From: Fratercula arctica | Taxonomy: Eukaryota > Chordata > Aves > Charadriiformes > Alcidae | Direction of reading: 5' to 3' | NCBI GenBank assembly: GCA_947846985.1 | Contig: CANTUZ010000001.1 | Span: forward strand, 72,371,521-72,435,520 | DNA length: 64,000 nt | Part shown: piece by piece, positions 1-13,605 of the stretch | Layout: each line of letters opens with the position of its first letter | Numbering within the stretch: position 1 is the stretch's first letter | Notes under the pieces: generated by a model | Told to the model about the DNA's origin: nothing | Seen by the model: only the letters and a program-made list of their open reading frames with translations | The model's database searches: none | Program-made: the position numbers and the translations under genes

Positions 1-3000
1 TGCGCTCACATTAGGTGAGGTTTTCTCACTTATTTTGATTTCATGCTGTGTTTAGCACAGCATCTGTCATAACATAGGGCAGAGATTGCTCTGAAGCCTC
101 TAGTTCCAGACATGAATTGAACACTGAATAAATACATGCTCCTGAATATATGCTCTGCCATGATGTTTAGGCAGTTCTTTAATACAATCCAGTTGGCTAG
201 CAAACAGCCTCATCAGCCAGCACAGAAGAGCTCTGGAAGGTTGCAGAATGTAAGCTCCATTAGTATTCACCATCATCCTGGAATTAACTCATCCTGGATA
301 TTATTTCATCTTACATGTAATAATTCACTCCGAGTTAATTTGTGTGATCAGCCCAGGCTCAGTTAAAAAAAAAAAAAAAAAAGCCCCTTTCCATTATTTA
401 TATCCCAGACTGGCACAGGGAATATGGTTCCATAAATGGTCTGAGTCAGAGCAGTAACTGCTTTTAGCCTACATGAAGTATACCTTTTCATGTCTTCATC
501 AGGAATGTTGCAGTAATCTCTTTGCCGAGAACAAACTTGTTATCTCTTTGCCAGCAGCAAAGGAAGCATGTCCATTGCGAACTAAAAGCCATTTTCCCCG
601 ATGGTTAGGAAAGCTCTCATACCAAATACTGGTAACACAGCAGATGGGTGATATCCATGGATAATTCCAGACTTAGACCCACTGTCATGCTAAAATGCAA
701 CTAGCTCTCATGGTTAGGCAAGACTGCATAACTGCCTTCACTCAAGGCTTCTTTTATGTACCTAGAAATGATGTTATATCACGAGCAGCTGAAGTTCCTC
801 TGCAGATAGCTAATACTTTTCCCTCTTCATTTCATGTTACCCTCCTTCTGCTGCAGTGAACAAATGCTGCAAGGTCTGGTCCTGGTCTTGGGCTGGACTT
901 CCATGCTGAAGAGATGTTACATACTTCTCCCCAGATCATCTCTTACTCACAGTGATCAGGAATACAGTGCATTGTATTTCTGTTGGTTAAGAAGCATCAT
1001 TTTCAAATGTCTGCCAATCACTGTGGACTAAAAAGATGTTTCAATAGGTCTGCATGCAAAGCACTAGCAGTTTGACTGCTGAGCCTACTGTTTCTGTTGG
1101 TTGTGAGAAGCTTCTGATATATCACAGCCAAAAGCTGTGGTGCAAAAAAGCATATCCTGCAAAATGCCATTCCCGAGAGAACAGGACTGGGATACCCATT
1201 CACAGTGCTGTTGGCTCACCACTATGAAAGCAATGATTTGGACTGAAGTCTGATCATTTGGACAAGTTTGTTCCAGAACATTTGATATGTTAGTCTTTGA
1301 ATCACAGGTTGTTGTGGGGCCACCTGAGCCTAAGGCTTACAGTTCAGCTGGTTTGGGAATGAGTCTTGGTTTTTTCTACATCATGTTTTTTCAACCTCTC
1401 AACAGGTGATAGGAAGCAGGTAGAAGAACCTGCACGAACATGTGTTCATACATGTGTGTGAGTGCACGAAATGTCTTTTGAATTGCATTATGAATTGAAT
1501 TATGAGTACAAAGAACTCATAAAGTATATGAGTATAAAGAACTCATAAAAAGAACCATGAGGATTTACTTATTAGAGTATGAAGAGCTCTTTTTCCTCAT
1601 AAACTGACTGATTTAGGAATAAGAATGTTGGTTTAGATAATTTTGTGTAGAATAAATGATTCATTCCCTGTGTCAGCAGCACATACAGTGTACAGCTGTC
1701 ACTTATTTCGTTTGCATGTTAACCAGTATTCTACAGGCAGCAGAACAACCCCATACCCAAAAAGCTTTCTCACTTTCCAGATTTACTGTGAAACACTGAA
1801 ATTCAGCTGCTTAGGAAGCATGTCTTAGAAATATCCACCAATTTCCACATTTCCTGTAGTATGCTAAGCTTTGGCTCTCTATTCCTTTTTATTTCCCATC
1901 GTCGTCTTCTCTGTGGTAGCAGAAGCACTGCTCTTCACATTTCATTGGTACTCATTTTTATGACTACACAAAAGCACATGGTCACACTTAAAAAACCCAT
2001 AGAGCACTACAAATACGATCATGTGTACAAGAATAAAACCAAGGAGTCTTTGAGAAATATAAAACTGCAGCAGCTTTAAAGAGAGACAATATCTCAGGAG
2101 AGTACAAAAAGCTGATCTCGGTTCTAGAGAACCTGGACAATCCAGTGGCTCCAGCAAGCTGTTCTGAGTCAGAGCAAGGTATTAGTATTGACACTACTAA
2201 AAATAAAGAATGAAAAGCATGACTGTGAATCAGTGTTTTGAGTGAAGCAATCTAGGTTTAGCCAGTCTCGCTGGCATGCCTGTAAACCCAGCTGATCTTG
2301 TAATGTCTGGGATAACACTATCTATATTGTGATTTGACAAATTATATTCATATAATGCATAGCATTTTTTGAGTCTGTGGGGTTTTCTTATCTGTCAGCT
2401 TAACACTTATTATTTCATTTAACCTTTCAAGTGAAAAGCCCTGGAAATAAAAATCTAACAAAATAAAGACAAAGAACTTGTCTAACGTTGTGACAGAATA
2501 GGAAAGGTCAGGCTTAAATTCAAAGATAAGGAAAAGGACAAGCCTCAGAGGTAAAGGAGAAAGGAAAAAAAGACAAGCTTAAAGTCAGGGGAACAAAACA
2601 ACAAAGAGCAAGCAACTAGAAAGCTCAACTAACACTGGACAGAATAATCCCCTAGTAGGCTCGAGATGTGGATAGTTACTCCTTTCATCAAAATGATAGG
2701 CTCATTAGATGGTTTATGCTGTGACGAAAGCCACCAACCACCAGAATAAACTTAGATTGGGACCTAAAATTCTTCTTGAAACTCTGATGCTTGCCTGCAT
2801 TTAAAGTTAGTGAGGAAGATGTGGCTGTGACTCTGAAGGGGTGTCTCTGAGTCTGGAAGAGATGAGATCTTGCTCTTTTCAGGGCTAATAATAATAACCG
2901 CTGGACCAAACGCTCCTCTGGGGATGTGTTGGTTTCTGTGCACCACATTACTGCTTGTTCTGCAATATGACTCCCTCTGTTTAAAATGTCTGATGTGCCT

Positions 3001-6000
3001 GTATTAGTGAACAGAGAGATGTGTGTAAATTGCTGTGATTGCCTTCTGCTGCTGTATTTACTGCTGTGTCAGCAGTATCGTAGTACTGCTGAGCGTAAAT
3101 TTACAGTAATCCAAATCCCTGACGGTAAATTTGGTATGGCTATTTGGAAATTGGGAGCAAAAGAAATAAGGACGTCAAGTCTTTGTAAGCAGCAAATATC
3201 CAGATCTCTATTTTTTTCTCAAAAACAGCAATAATCCCAAGTGAGTCCCATGTGTTACAGTGGGATTGGTTTTGCTTATTTGTTTGCATCCTTTTTGTAA
3301 TGCAGTGGCAATATTTCTGTCAACCCTAATGATAATTGGAAAGGAATGGTTACTGATGCTATGCTGAAGCAAGATGTACCTTTTTACCAGGACAAATGGC
3401 AAAGGCAAAGGACTTCCTGTGTCGTGTGCACTGAGGGAAAGCCATGACTTCTGCTCTTTGATTTGTGTCTGAGGAAATCAAAAGGAGTCAGGCTTTAGAA
3501 AAAAAGCTTCTTGCACAATTTTCCATCCTCATGCTTAATTATAACACTTGCAGTTGGACTTGTTTTGTGCTTCACCTGTATGAGTAACTACCCAAATCAC
3601 TTGCTATAGGATTTCCTCTTCTCTAGTCATTTTCTTTTCGATAGCAATAGTTGGTGCAGGTCTGACACGTCTGTAAATCAGAGTTGTCTACTGACAGAGC
3701 AGAGGGAAATGACCTGAGAGATTTTCAAATCTGTTTTAGAGATATATGACTACAGAACAGTATTTCAGCCCGTACCTTTGACCTACTATACACAGCTTAA
3801 TCTACTAACAGGAGGGATTAATTAACTTGCACAAGCTAAAATGTCTTCCCACACACGAGTTCAGGTAGTGTATTGTTTAAGCTGGAGAATGTTCTGTAAT
3901 TTGCCTGAACACAAAGCTGGGTATAGGCATGTTTTTGAAACTCTTGCTCAGATAAGAGAGCAGTCTAGAAGCTGACTAGAAGTTTTGCTTATCTTGTTCT
4001 TTGGTATATTTAACGAAAATAAATCTATTATTTGCTAAGCAAATGGCAAGTGTTTGCTTTTCCATTTAATAGGGTTTTCTTTTCTTACTGTATTTGATTG
4101 GGGGTGGCAGAGATGAGGGAGGGTATTGTGGTGGGGTTTTATTTATTTATTTATTTAAAATATGACTTTTTGCCTCACTAGTGTAAAAATGAAATCATGA
4201 AATCACCATGTGTTATACCTCAGCCCTTGGCAGCTGCACCCCAGTGGCAAAGCTCCTGTTCTGTGTGGCAGTGAAAGCCCTCACATCTTGCCATCTGCCA
4301 TAATCCTAAACTCCAAGCTGTGTGGCCGGGCACCTCACACGATGCATGGGAAGAGGTGACTCAGTCTGAGGGGGAGCTGCCTAAATTGCTCAGGGAAGAA
4401 GTAAAAATGAAAGGGGTTAAAAGAGCCAAGACTTGACCTTTGAACAGAGGTCACCTAGTGTTGGAGTGGTGGATACAAAATCTTTCCATTAGGCGTTCAC
4501 AGTCAAGTTAGTGCTCTGCTTCTCCACCTCATTTTGAGGACACAAAGGTGTTCAAGGTCAGTGGTAGAATAATCAACAATGCAGTCTTTGGTCACTGACC
4601 CGGAGCAGGAGGAGAGTTGAGGTCTGTTCACGTAGTCTTCCTAATCTTTTTAGCTCCCTGAAGCTCTTTGGCATGCTGTTCCTGTTTGCTCATAGTAAGT
4701 AGCCAGATCTCAAAGCCTAGGCCAGATCGTCTTGTAATTGTAAATGGCAGCCACATTTATGTAATTGAACTATTCCAACAACACTCTTCTCTCCACCTTG
4801 TCCATGATCCTCATAAGTGATCCAAATTCTCATCTTTGTTTCCCAGGATTTTCCTGAACTCTGGTGAAGTTTGCTCTGCCTGTCATTAGCTTTAGGTGAT
4901 AAATAAATACTTTCTTATAAGTTCAGCTACTCAAAGCAGATTTCTGGAAGGCAAAGGCGATCTTTTTCCTACCTTATTTCTATTGATGAACCCATGCAAA
5001 CTTTGAAAGCTAACAGCAGTTTGTTCTTTGCATTACCCTCACATACAAGTCCATGGAGGATGACTTGGGAACTTTGGACCTTGCTGCTCAGAAAACTTCC
5101 CATCTTGGGTTTTGCAAGCAGACCATGTGCTTTGATATTCACATGCACCACAGAAAGGAGAGTAATAGTGATGAGAATATCTCCCAGGAGCTTGATTCAT
5201 GGAGATGTCAGTGACCAGCAGAGCTCAACATAGGTCTATGTGTGCTCCCAACGGACAAAACTATAGCTTGCATTAGGAATCAGCTGTCCTGTAAGTGCGC
5301 TTCCATGCATGATACAGTTGTAGGATTCAGATTGAAATATAAGATATTTGAAAATTATGTTAAAGATCAAGAAATACATCATAGGTTCACACACTGAAAG
5401 TGTTCAGCTCAGACGAAGAGGTAGGTGTCTTAGGCAAATGTCCAAAGCTCAGGCAATCACGTATTCTGAAGTGCCTTTAAATCTTTTGTTCTAGAGCTGT
5501 CTTAGTGTCATTTTGCTTACAGGCAGCTTTACAGGTGGATTCAAGAGAGGTCTGCATGTACTCTAGACCAGCCAGCTGTGAGCTGGTTTTCAGTCAGAAA
5601 CTCCGTAGCCACGTAGCTTGTCATGCTGTGTTTTGGCTAATAATCTTGGCATATAATAATCTTGTTGAGAGTGTGCTACCATTGCCTGCAAAACTCTGTA
5701 TAGATGTACTGAAAATATGAGAGAAAGCTACAATGGGACTGTATATGGGTTTATATTTTTGCAGTGAGGATTTAATTCTGCTTTTACTCAAGGCAGAAAC
5801 TTCAAGAGAGAGGAAGGAAGGGAGAGACACCATTGTATATGAATATCCTAATGACAAGACTACTCTGTGAGTAGGGTTTCAAATCTAATTTTCCCATATT
5901 CCAGTTTGGTACTTTACCAAGGGCAATATACGCATGTGTTATGCTTTTCACTGTCTTTTATGCTAGACCTTAGGCAAGTTCTGAAACTGTTCATGGGTTG

Positions 6001-7768
6001 CAAGTTTAGAAACAGGAAAAGTAAGATTATTCTCTTCCTTGGTTTCTGTTGAAATACATGAAATTTATTCCTAATGTGGGAGTAACATAAAATGAGCGAC
6101 TTTATAATCAGAATTCAAAGGGTGTTTTGGTTTATTTAAGATTTTTTTGGATCTTCCTTCTTAGAATCTGTGTTAACTTAGGGCTCAGAATGACTCTTGA
6201 ACCCAAACTCCATATCCTGATCATCTGTCTTGCCTCTGTCTTGGCTTTTGCACTTCTGCTCATATCTGAGTTAAGTCTGTTGGCAACCCCATCTGTCACA
6301 CAGACAAGGAGACCAGCTCCAATTCCAGTGATGCTCAGAAGGCATTTGAGATGCACCTGGTGTTTTTGGAGGGAGAGAGGAGGAGGTAGGATAGAATTCA
6401 CTATGATTAATAAATATCCCCTCTTCCCCGTCTCTACTGTTCATTACTGAGGAGGTTAAACTCTTATCTCTTTAACCTTGCATCTCATAACTCAATTATA
6501 CTCTTATTGTGTTGTCTGGAGGCCTCCAGAAAACCCTCTGGTGTTCTGTGATCCATAATAATTATGAAGGCAGTGGTAAAGAAATAGACCGACAAGTTCA
6601 AGAGGCCAAACTACTTTGCAGTGTTCCTTTCACGGGCTATAGTTTTTATTTGTCAAATGTCTGTCTGTCAAATTCCTGTTGGTGTGAAAGATCAAAAGGT
6701 TCAGGGCAGAAGTTGCAGGGAACTGATTATTTGTTTGCCCAGAGACTCTTGTAAGAGAGCAACGCATTAATAGAAAAAAAAAAAAAAAGATTGGAAATCT
6801 GCCTTCTTATAGAAAAGAGACAAGCAATGAAAAGAACTGCTCACCACTACAAGCGAAGGAGCAGGAGGACACAACAAAGGAAAAATCATATTTGCTATTC
6901 TCATTTAAAGGTGAGAGAAACATCAAAAGAGCATCTGACTGGAAAGATAACCACAATCATCCTCAGCAAGTTTACCAGAGCACTTGAAAAAGAGGTATTT
7001 TAAAAATCCTCCTCCATCATCTCTTTTTCCTTTTTTTATTAACTAAACAAGTGAACCGGAATTATCTTCATCCACTTTCATTATTTTGTTATGAGTTCTG
7101 TAAGTGTTTTAATACAGGAGAGATAAACAAATAATAGATTTTATGTAAATACTGGTTGCTAATGATGCTATCAAGAGACTGGAAAGCAGGAAATGGGAGG
7201 AGCTGATAAACAGGAGAGGTTAATTGAAAGTGCTGTGCAAAGCTGGTTTCAGAGATGGCTCCTGGATGAGGAGACTCTTATGTTCCTGCAGTTCCTCCAG
7301 GCAAGAATATATCAGATTATTTGATTAAAGGCTAATGGACTGCAATAAGAGGTGAGGAATACTGCACATAAAAGATGGTGAGGAAATATAACAAAAGACT
7401 TCTACCAACTGGGCTCAATGAAATTTGTGGCCAAAGAAAATATACCCACAGAACTAAGCAGCTCTCTTTATGTCAACCACTGGATGTCAAGACTTTCTTC
7501 ACTGTCAGATACAGGAGGTCTGTGGTGTACCTTGTCTTGTTCTTCCTCCATAGGAGCTCCCTTATGCCCTACCCTCCTACCATATTTTATCATTTTCTGC
7601 ATTTTTTTTTTTTTTTTGCATGAATGTGGCTCATCAACCGTGCTGATATTCTCTGAGGCCCCAAATTAGAATAAGCCTGGAGCAGAACACCATCTGACTA
7701 GAGCATAAGATACTGGGAAATCTTACCAAGGCATGCCTATTTAGACACACAAACTGTGTCTAAAGAGA
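1..7768. other. Anonymous intron sequence, no gene
   Basis: Unique AT-rich sequence. Homopolymer A tracts lie at about 365-382 and 6773-6789, and an (ATTT)n run at 4137-4157. Short open frames such as 6127-6450 show no domain I recognise and overlap open frames on the other strand. Confidence 0.6.
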
Positions 7769-8365
7769 TGTCGTGGTTTAACCCCAGCCGGCAACTAAGC
7801 ACCACACAGCTGCCTGCTCATTCCCCAGCAGGATGGTGGAAAGAAGAGAAATGGAAGGTAAAAAGTGAGAAAACTCTTGGGTTGAGGTAAGAACAGTTTA
7901 ATAATGGAAATAAAATATATAATAATAACAACAACAACAAATTGTAATGAAAAAAAAAAAACAAAGAAAGAGAAATAAAACCCAAGAAAGATAAATGATG
8001 CAAATGAAAACAATTACTCCCCACCATCTGACTGATGCCCAGCCAGTCCCTGAGCAGCAGCGTCCTGGTCAGCCTTCCCCCTAGTTTATTGCTAAGCATG
8101 ATGTCATACGGTATGGAATATCTCTTTGGCCATTTTGGGGTCAGCTGTCCCAGCTCCATCCCTTCCCAACTTTTTGTGCACCTCAGTCTACACCCTGGCA
8201 GAGTGGTGTGAGGAGCAGAAGAGGCCTTGACTCTGTGTAAGTACTGCTCATCAATAACTAAAACATCCCTATCTTATCAACACTGTTTTCAGCAAAAATC
8301 CAAAACATAGCCTTATACTAGCTACTATGAAGACAAGTAGCTCTATCCCAGTGAAAACCAGCACA
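7769..8365 (-). mobile_element. Solo LTR of an avian endogenous retrovirus (copy 1, minus sense)
   Basis: About 597 bp. Read on the minus strand it begins TGTGCTGGTTTTCACTGGG and ends AAACCACGACA, the TG...CA ends of an LTR family widespread in birds. The flanks are AGAGA before and ATAGA after, a 5-bp target-site duplication with one mismatch, which fits an ERVL-type integrase. No internal retroviral sequence lies on either side, so this is a solo LTR left by recombination. The middle holds an A-rich, (AAC)n-expanded stretch at about 7917-7975. The TATA segment seen in copy 2 is degraded here. ERVL assignment rests on the duplication length only. Confidence 0.85.
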
Positions 8366-11300
8366 ATAGAGTAATGGAACTGTGGAGTTAGAGAATATTT
8401 CGGAGATGAGGGACGTGCTCTATAAAAGCTGAAGTAGTAATTGGGAATTGTTATTAAGTGTTGTACTTCATTGGCAATAAATGCACAAAATGACCCACAA
8501 CTACTTAGTATCATACTATGAAATGGGACTTTAGTATCTACCAAAAATAAGGCTTACATAAATATTAGTATACAAGCCAAAATGTGAGAAATGAGGAAGC
8601 TGAAAGACATTGAATGGGTTCCTGTTCCTAGATGTATATTTCTATATTGGTATAGAGATGCTGACTGAAACATAGCTTCTGCGGACCAAATGGATTGTCT
8701 GGCAGCTGAAATGGCAAGATCTTTTTTTCTGCTTTGTTAAACTACTAATATGTAAAGAAGACAAGACATTAAGACAGCTCAAACTGAAACTACTCCAATG
8801 TTATTGGTTACCCCAGTGGGACGGGTTTTCACGTATCAGTTGTCAGTAACACATGTTGTCCTGGCATAAACCATGAACGAACAGAAAGAATGGTCAGCTT
8901 TGAAGAGTATGGAGTTAAAATAAAAGATATTAAGAGAGAGAGAAATTCCAGTGCAAATCCTAAGTGAAGAAGATAGGTGAGGTAGATTACATATTTATAT
9001 ATACATTGAATAAAGTATTATCTAAATAACCACCATGACTGAACTAGTTAGAAATAACTCAACTGAGTCTGAGTAAATTCATAGTGGAATGAGATAAGTA
9101 GAAAAGTACTAATGCCATCGAAACCTGGCCCACGTTGAAGAAAGTTGCAGCTGAATTTCTAGAAGAAATTGTGCTGTTATCAGACAGGGAAAGGTGATAA
9201 AAACAGTGGCTGTGCCTGGGTGATTTTTTTTTTCCCAGTTGCTCTCGACTGTCAGGTCTTTGCAAGTAGAGCCAGCACTGCTCAGCAGGTTCTGTTAGTC
9301 CAAGGTGTCTTGAAAAATGGTCTAAACAAAGTCTCTGTACCAATGTCTGTATCAGAGGTAGTGTTATTTTCTCTACCATTATTATTGACGATACAGACAC
9401 CTGCACGGTATTTCTAAGTGAGGAAAGAGGGAAAGAGCAACTCTGTAGTAGAGAACTTGGTGGTATCTGGTTTTGGTGCATTGTAAATGTGATTTGTGTT
9501 CACACATATACCTCTTCTGAAATTAGATGGTCAAACAGCATGGATGTCATTTTTGCTCATTTATATCTGGTTTCCAGGAATTAATACAACTCCCAGAACA
9601 GAATCTGCTAATGCACATGAACCCTATTCCCAAGAAAAGCTTAGCCTATTTGCCTCTCAGCAAGCTGCTGGGGTTTTTATCCAAATCACTGCACAGTTGG
9701 GTCCTGCTATTTAGCAGGGTGAAGATGACTGGTGTTTTCAGCTAACCTGCTTGACTTCCCTCTGAAACAGGCTAGAAATGGTCTTGCAGTTGGTTACGAC
9801 TGAGAGGTGGTGTGAGGCACTGTTCCTTACTGAACTTCAAGTATCTCACCTCATGTTTCTTGTGTTGCATGTTAGCGTCCTTGCTCACCACTAGGTAGCC
9901 AGTGTTTGTACTTCCCTGCAATAACTATGATCCTTTCTCACCATCGTGTCCCAGCAGATCCCAGTCTCTGACCTGGGGTGGAAGGCAGCCCAGGCTTGGA
10001 GCATTGTCAGTAGCTGACTATGGTGACGTGAGACTGTCACTCAGGAGCCTTCTACACCTAAAGCCACCCATCCACAGAGGGTCCTCCTCAAGCCCAGCTT
10101 TTATTTGCATGCTAATATGGCTTCTGAGGCTATGTGAACAGTGACACTTAGTGGCAACTGCCAGAACTCTACCTTCAGGAGCGGAGTCTCTGATACAAGT
10201 AAATTGTGAAGTTGTAACATATCTAATTGGCTAACATTCTAATTAATCAGAAAGTTCAACAATAGCCATTCAGCTTGGTGTCCTGGTGGATTCCTTTATG
10301 TGCCAGTTAGTCTGTCACAAATGGGAAAAAAAATGAAGGAAAAGAGAACACTAACTTCTGAGTCTGAGTAACATTAATTAATATAGGTGATGGGTGTTTG
10401 TATGTGTAAATGCTGTTCTGTCTATACTGCACGTTATAATTATTTAAAAATATCATGAAGTCCTGGTATACAGAGACCAGGTTCAATTGCTTCTAAGTCC
10501 TTTTCAGTTCTGTCTGCGTTTTTCAGTTCACCTGCCCTTTTTCACCATGTGTAGGCAGTGCTTTTATTGACTACTTTATCTCTAGATAAGATAATAGTTG
10601 GACAGGCACATTTGACTAACTTGTAGTTATGGAAATGGAAGGATGGACTTTCTACATGCCATCTTCCATTATTCCTCAGAAGACTTGCATTTTTGTTTTC
10701 TCCCTTTTGTCTTTATTTTTCCCGTTGGCTCTTGCTTAGTGTTGTTTTTCTGCATGTCTTAAAGTAGCATCACTGCTGAACAATCACTTTCCTTTTTTAA
10801 GAAAACTATGAACTTAAATTGATGTTAGCGATGTATCTCAAAAGGTAGGTGCAGCCAGTTACCTGTGGTTGTGATTTCTCCTTGCCTAAATAGAAATATC
10901 CTCATTGTTGAGTGCAGATCTGCTACAGAAAGTGGTAAATTGCCTTGGACATTACATCGCACACAAGGCAATGTGATCTGTGCTGTCATGTGCACTATAG
11001 AGTATTGTGTCTCGCTACATTGCTGCGTAGCTACATAGCCTGAGGGATATCATGATGTGAAGAACAAGATGACTGAGGGTAAGACAAAGACCTTCCATTT
11101 GGCAGGCAGTGTTGCTAGCTGCCTGTATCAGTTACTATTTTTGATCTCTGCCATGGGCGAGACAGAGTGAAAAACAACCCATAGAGGATCTAGATACTGG
11201 GGATTATCTAAAAACTAGCAAGATTATATTTGATTGTCTCATGCAATCACTTGCACCCCCCTCGGTGCTGTATTCAAGAAGTCTCAGCTTCCCTCCCCAG

Positions 11301-11864
11301 CAGAGAGATGGCTGCTGGTCTGGGAAGGTGGGACAGAAAGTTGTGCCAGTTTGTGCTCAGCTTTTGGTCGCCAGGTCCCTGGGGATCTCTGGCATTTGTT
11401 TACACAAAACTCCCTGATCTTCAGGATCTTCCCCCACCTTCAGGATCTTTCCTCCACTGAGGATCTACACCTTTCAGCCCTTCTCTTAGCTGCTGGCACC
11501 CAGTTTTCCCAGAATCACAAGGCATGATCACCGTCCTAATTGGGCGTACTGTCTCATGTCTCTTTATTAATTGGGAGATTCAGGATACAGCACTTCTGTT
11601 TAGACCTGGTGTTATCAAAATTTACAACTAGCCCATACAGGTTGCACATAGCAAGTTGCATAAGTGTATTTGAGAGTTCAAAAGTTCAATTTTGAACTTT
11701 TACCTCCCCTCCATACATCCACTTATGTGTCGTCTATAAGCATTCACAATTTTTTAAATGTTTTTTTTTGCCTACAACAGCCTCGAAACACAATTTTAAT
11801 GTTATTTAGAGATATACCATCCACTTGCCTTTTAGCTGCAGGTAACTCAGTTCTTCCTGGATCT
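8366..11864. other. Anonymous intron sequence, no gene
   Basis: Unique sequence between LTR copy 1 and the first CR1 fragment. The open minus frame at 9059-9481 (140 codons) has no recognisable domain and is read as chance. Nothing else is supportable. Confidence 0.55.
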
Positions 11865-12212
11865 TAGAATCATAGAATCATAGAATCTTCGTGGTTGGAA
11901 AGGACCTTTGAGATCATCGAGTCCAACCATACACACACACAAAAAAACCCCCTACAATCTCTGTCACTAGAGCATGCCCTGAAGTGCCAAATCTAGACAT
12001 TTCTTAAATACCTCTAGGGATGGTGACCCAACCACCTCCCTGGGCAGGCTGTTCCAGTGCCTGACCACTCTTTCAGTAAAGTAATTCTTCCTAATATCTA
12101 ATCTAAACCTCCCCTGCCGCAGCTTCAGACCATTTCCTCTGGTCCTGTCATTATTCACCCGGGAGAAGAGGCCAACACCCACCTCTCTACAGCCTCCTTT
12201 CAGGTAGCTCTG
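11865..12212 (-). mobile_element. CR1 LINE 3' fragment
   Basis: The + strand starts with repeated AGAATCAT octamers followed by GGTTGGAAAGGACCTTTGAG, the reverse complement of a CR1 3' end. The minus strand translates to the CR1 pol C-terminal tail ([29 protein letters not shown]), open over about 12182-11967. The 5' truncation is typical of CR1. The upstream limit near 12212 is set by the last stretch that reads as CR1 (ctacctgaaaggaggctgtag on the minus strand). Confidence 0.93.
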
Positions 12213-13328
12213 GAGTTTGTTGGTTCACAAGAACTTTTAATTTGTACACAAGATTTTTTGTAACTTTCTGTAGATTTCTGGAATTGCTCTGTGAACACTC
12301 TGGTTTGTCTGACGTGAGAACAATCTGATTCAAAATCATACTGGTTTCCTACCAGGACAGGTAATACAGACACTTCCCTACAGAAGTGACATAAATGTAC
12401 ATTTTGTGTAACTTGTGTTCTTTTGGGGAAAAGCGAGAAGAAACCATGTGGAAAGCAGATGTCTAACTTTCAGCAAAAGAGACATTTAATTCCTTACTAA
12501 TGAAACATGTATTTTGCTCTTGGGATTTTACTGGAGATGGAAGAAAAAGGATCTGAGTCCCAAAATCATAATGACTCGTTCACATTACGTTATCCTGAAT
12601 GTTCAGGCTTACTTGCAGAAAATGCTTATCTAGGGCCTGAAGAAAGCCAGTCAAATCTTATATTGGCTGCTTGAATTTTATGGCTTGTAGTGAACCTAAC
12701 AAGAAAGAGTGAATATATACAAAACATTCATTAGCAGAGTAGATATCTTTCCAACTAGAACACCAAATAACACATTTAATAGCAGAGGCAAGGAATACTG
12801 TAAGGTAGGAGGGAGGATAATCATGTTGTTTCATAGTCTGCTTGGCCACAATGATTAAAAAAAAGACCTCCGAGTCCCAAACAGAAACAACTATAAATGG
12901 AGCTAATCTTCTGGTGGTGATTTTCTTCATCTTTTTTGAAAGTCAGAGCCTCTTAGGGTAACTCTCATCAGAACCACAACATGGAGGTGTCACAAATAAC
13001 TGGTTACTTTGAAAAAAATGAAGCTTTTAAATAAAATTAATTATTGTTTCAAAGGAACAGCAATCAAATCAGCAGACCTAGTTAAATGGATTTTCAAGGA
13101 ACAGTATTCCATGGAATTACATGCTTTTGTTATAATCACAAAGGGTAAATTTATTCAGAATTTGGAATCAAAGGAAACTAGAAAACAAGTTCCAAGCTAT
13201 GTAGAAATGTCACTTCTTTTCTTGCTGCTTGCTTTAAAGAAAATATTTTTAATTCCTTTGTCCTGAAGCCAGCTTCAGTTATAGTTATGCCTAGCTTGAA
13301 TCTGATAATCTTATATTACAGAATTATT
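12213..13328. other. Anonymous intron sequence between two CR1 fragments
   Basis: AT-rich unique sequence. No gene, RNA or repeat family recognised. Confidence 0.55.
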
Positions 13329-13605
13329 ACATGGACTGGAAGGGGCCTCTGGAGGTCATCCGGTCCAACCCACCATTCAAAGCAGGAACAACTTACATCA
13401 GGTTGCTCAAGCTGCTGTCCACTCAAATTTTTAATATCTCCAATAACCTCTCTTTGCAGACTATTCCAGTGCTTGACACTTCCACGGTTGTTCTAACATG
13501 TAACCAGAAACTTCCTTGCTGCAACTTGTACCTGTTTCTTCTTGTCCTGCTACTGTACTCCTCTGAGAAGCATGTGACTCCATTTTCTCCAAACCCTGCA
13601 ATCCG
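13329..13605 (-). mobile_element. CR1 LINE 3' fragment, older and diverged
   Basis: The + strand reads tggactggaaggggcctctg...ggtcatccggtccaaccc, then tatcaggttgctcaagctg-like and attccagtgcttgacact segments. These are the reverse complement of the CR1 3' untranslated region and pol tail. It is more diverged than the copy at 11865, and the terminal octamers are lost, so insertion was probably earlier. Confidence 0.85.

Noticed and set aside
9059..9481. 140-codon minus-strand open frame
   Set aside because: It is Ser/Leu-rich with no motif, and a + strand frame overlaps it. Chance is the simplest reading.
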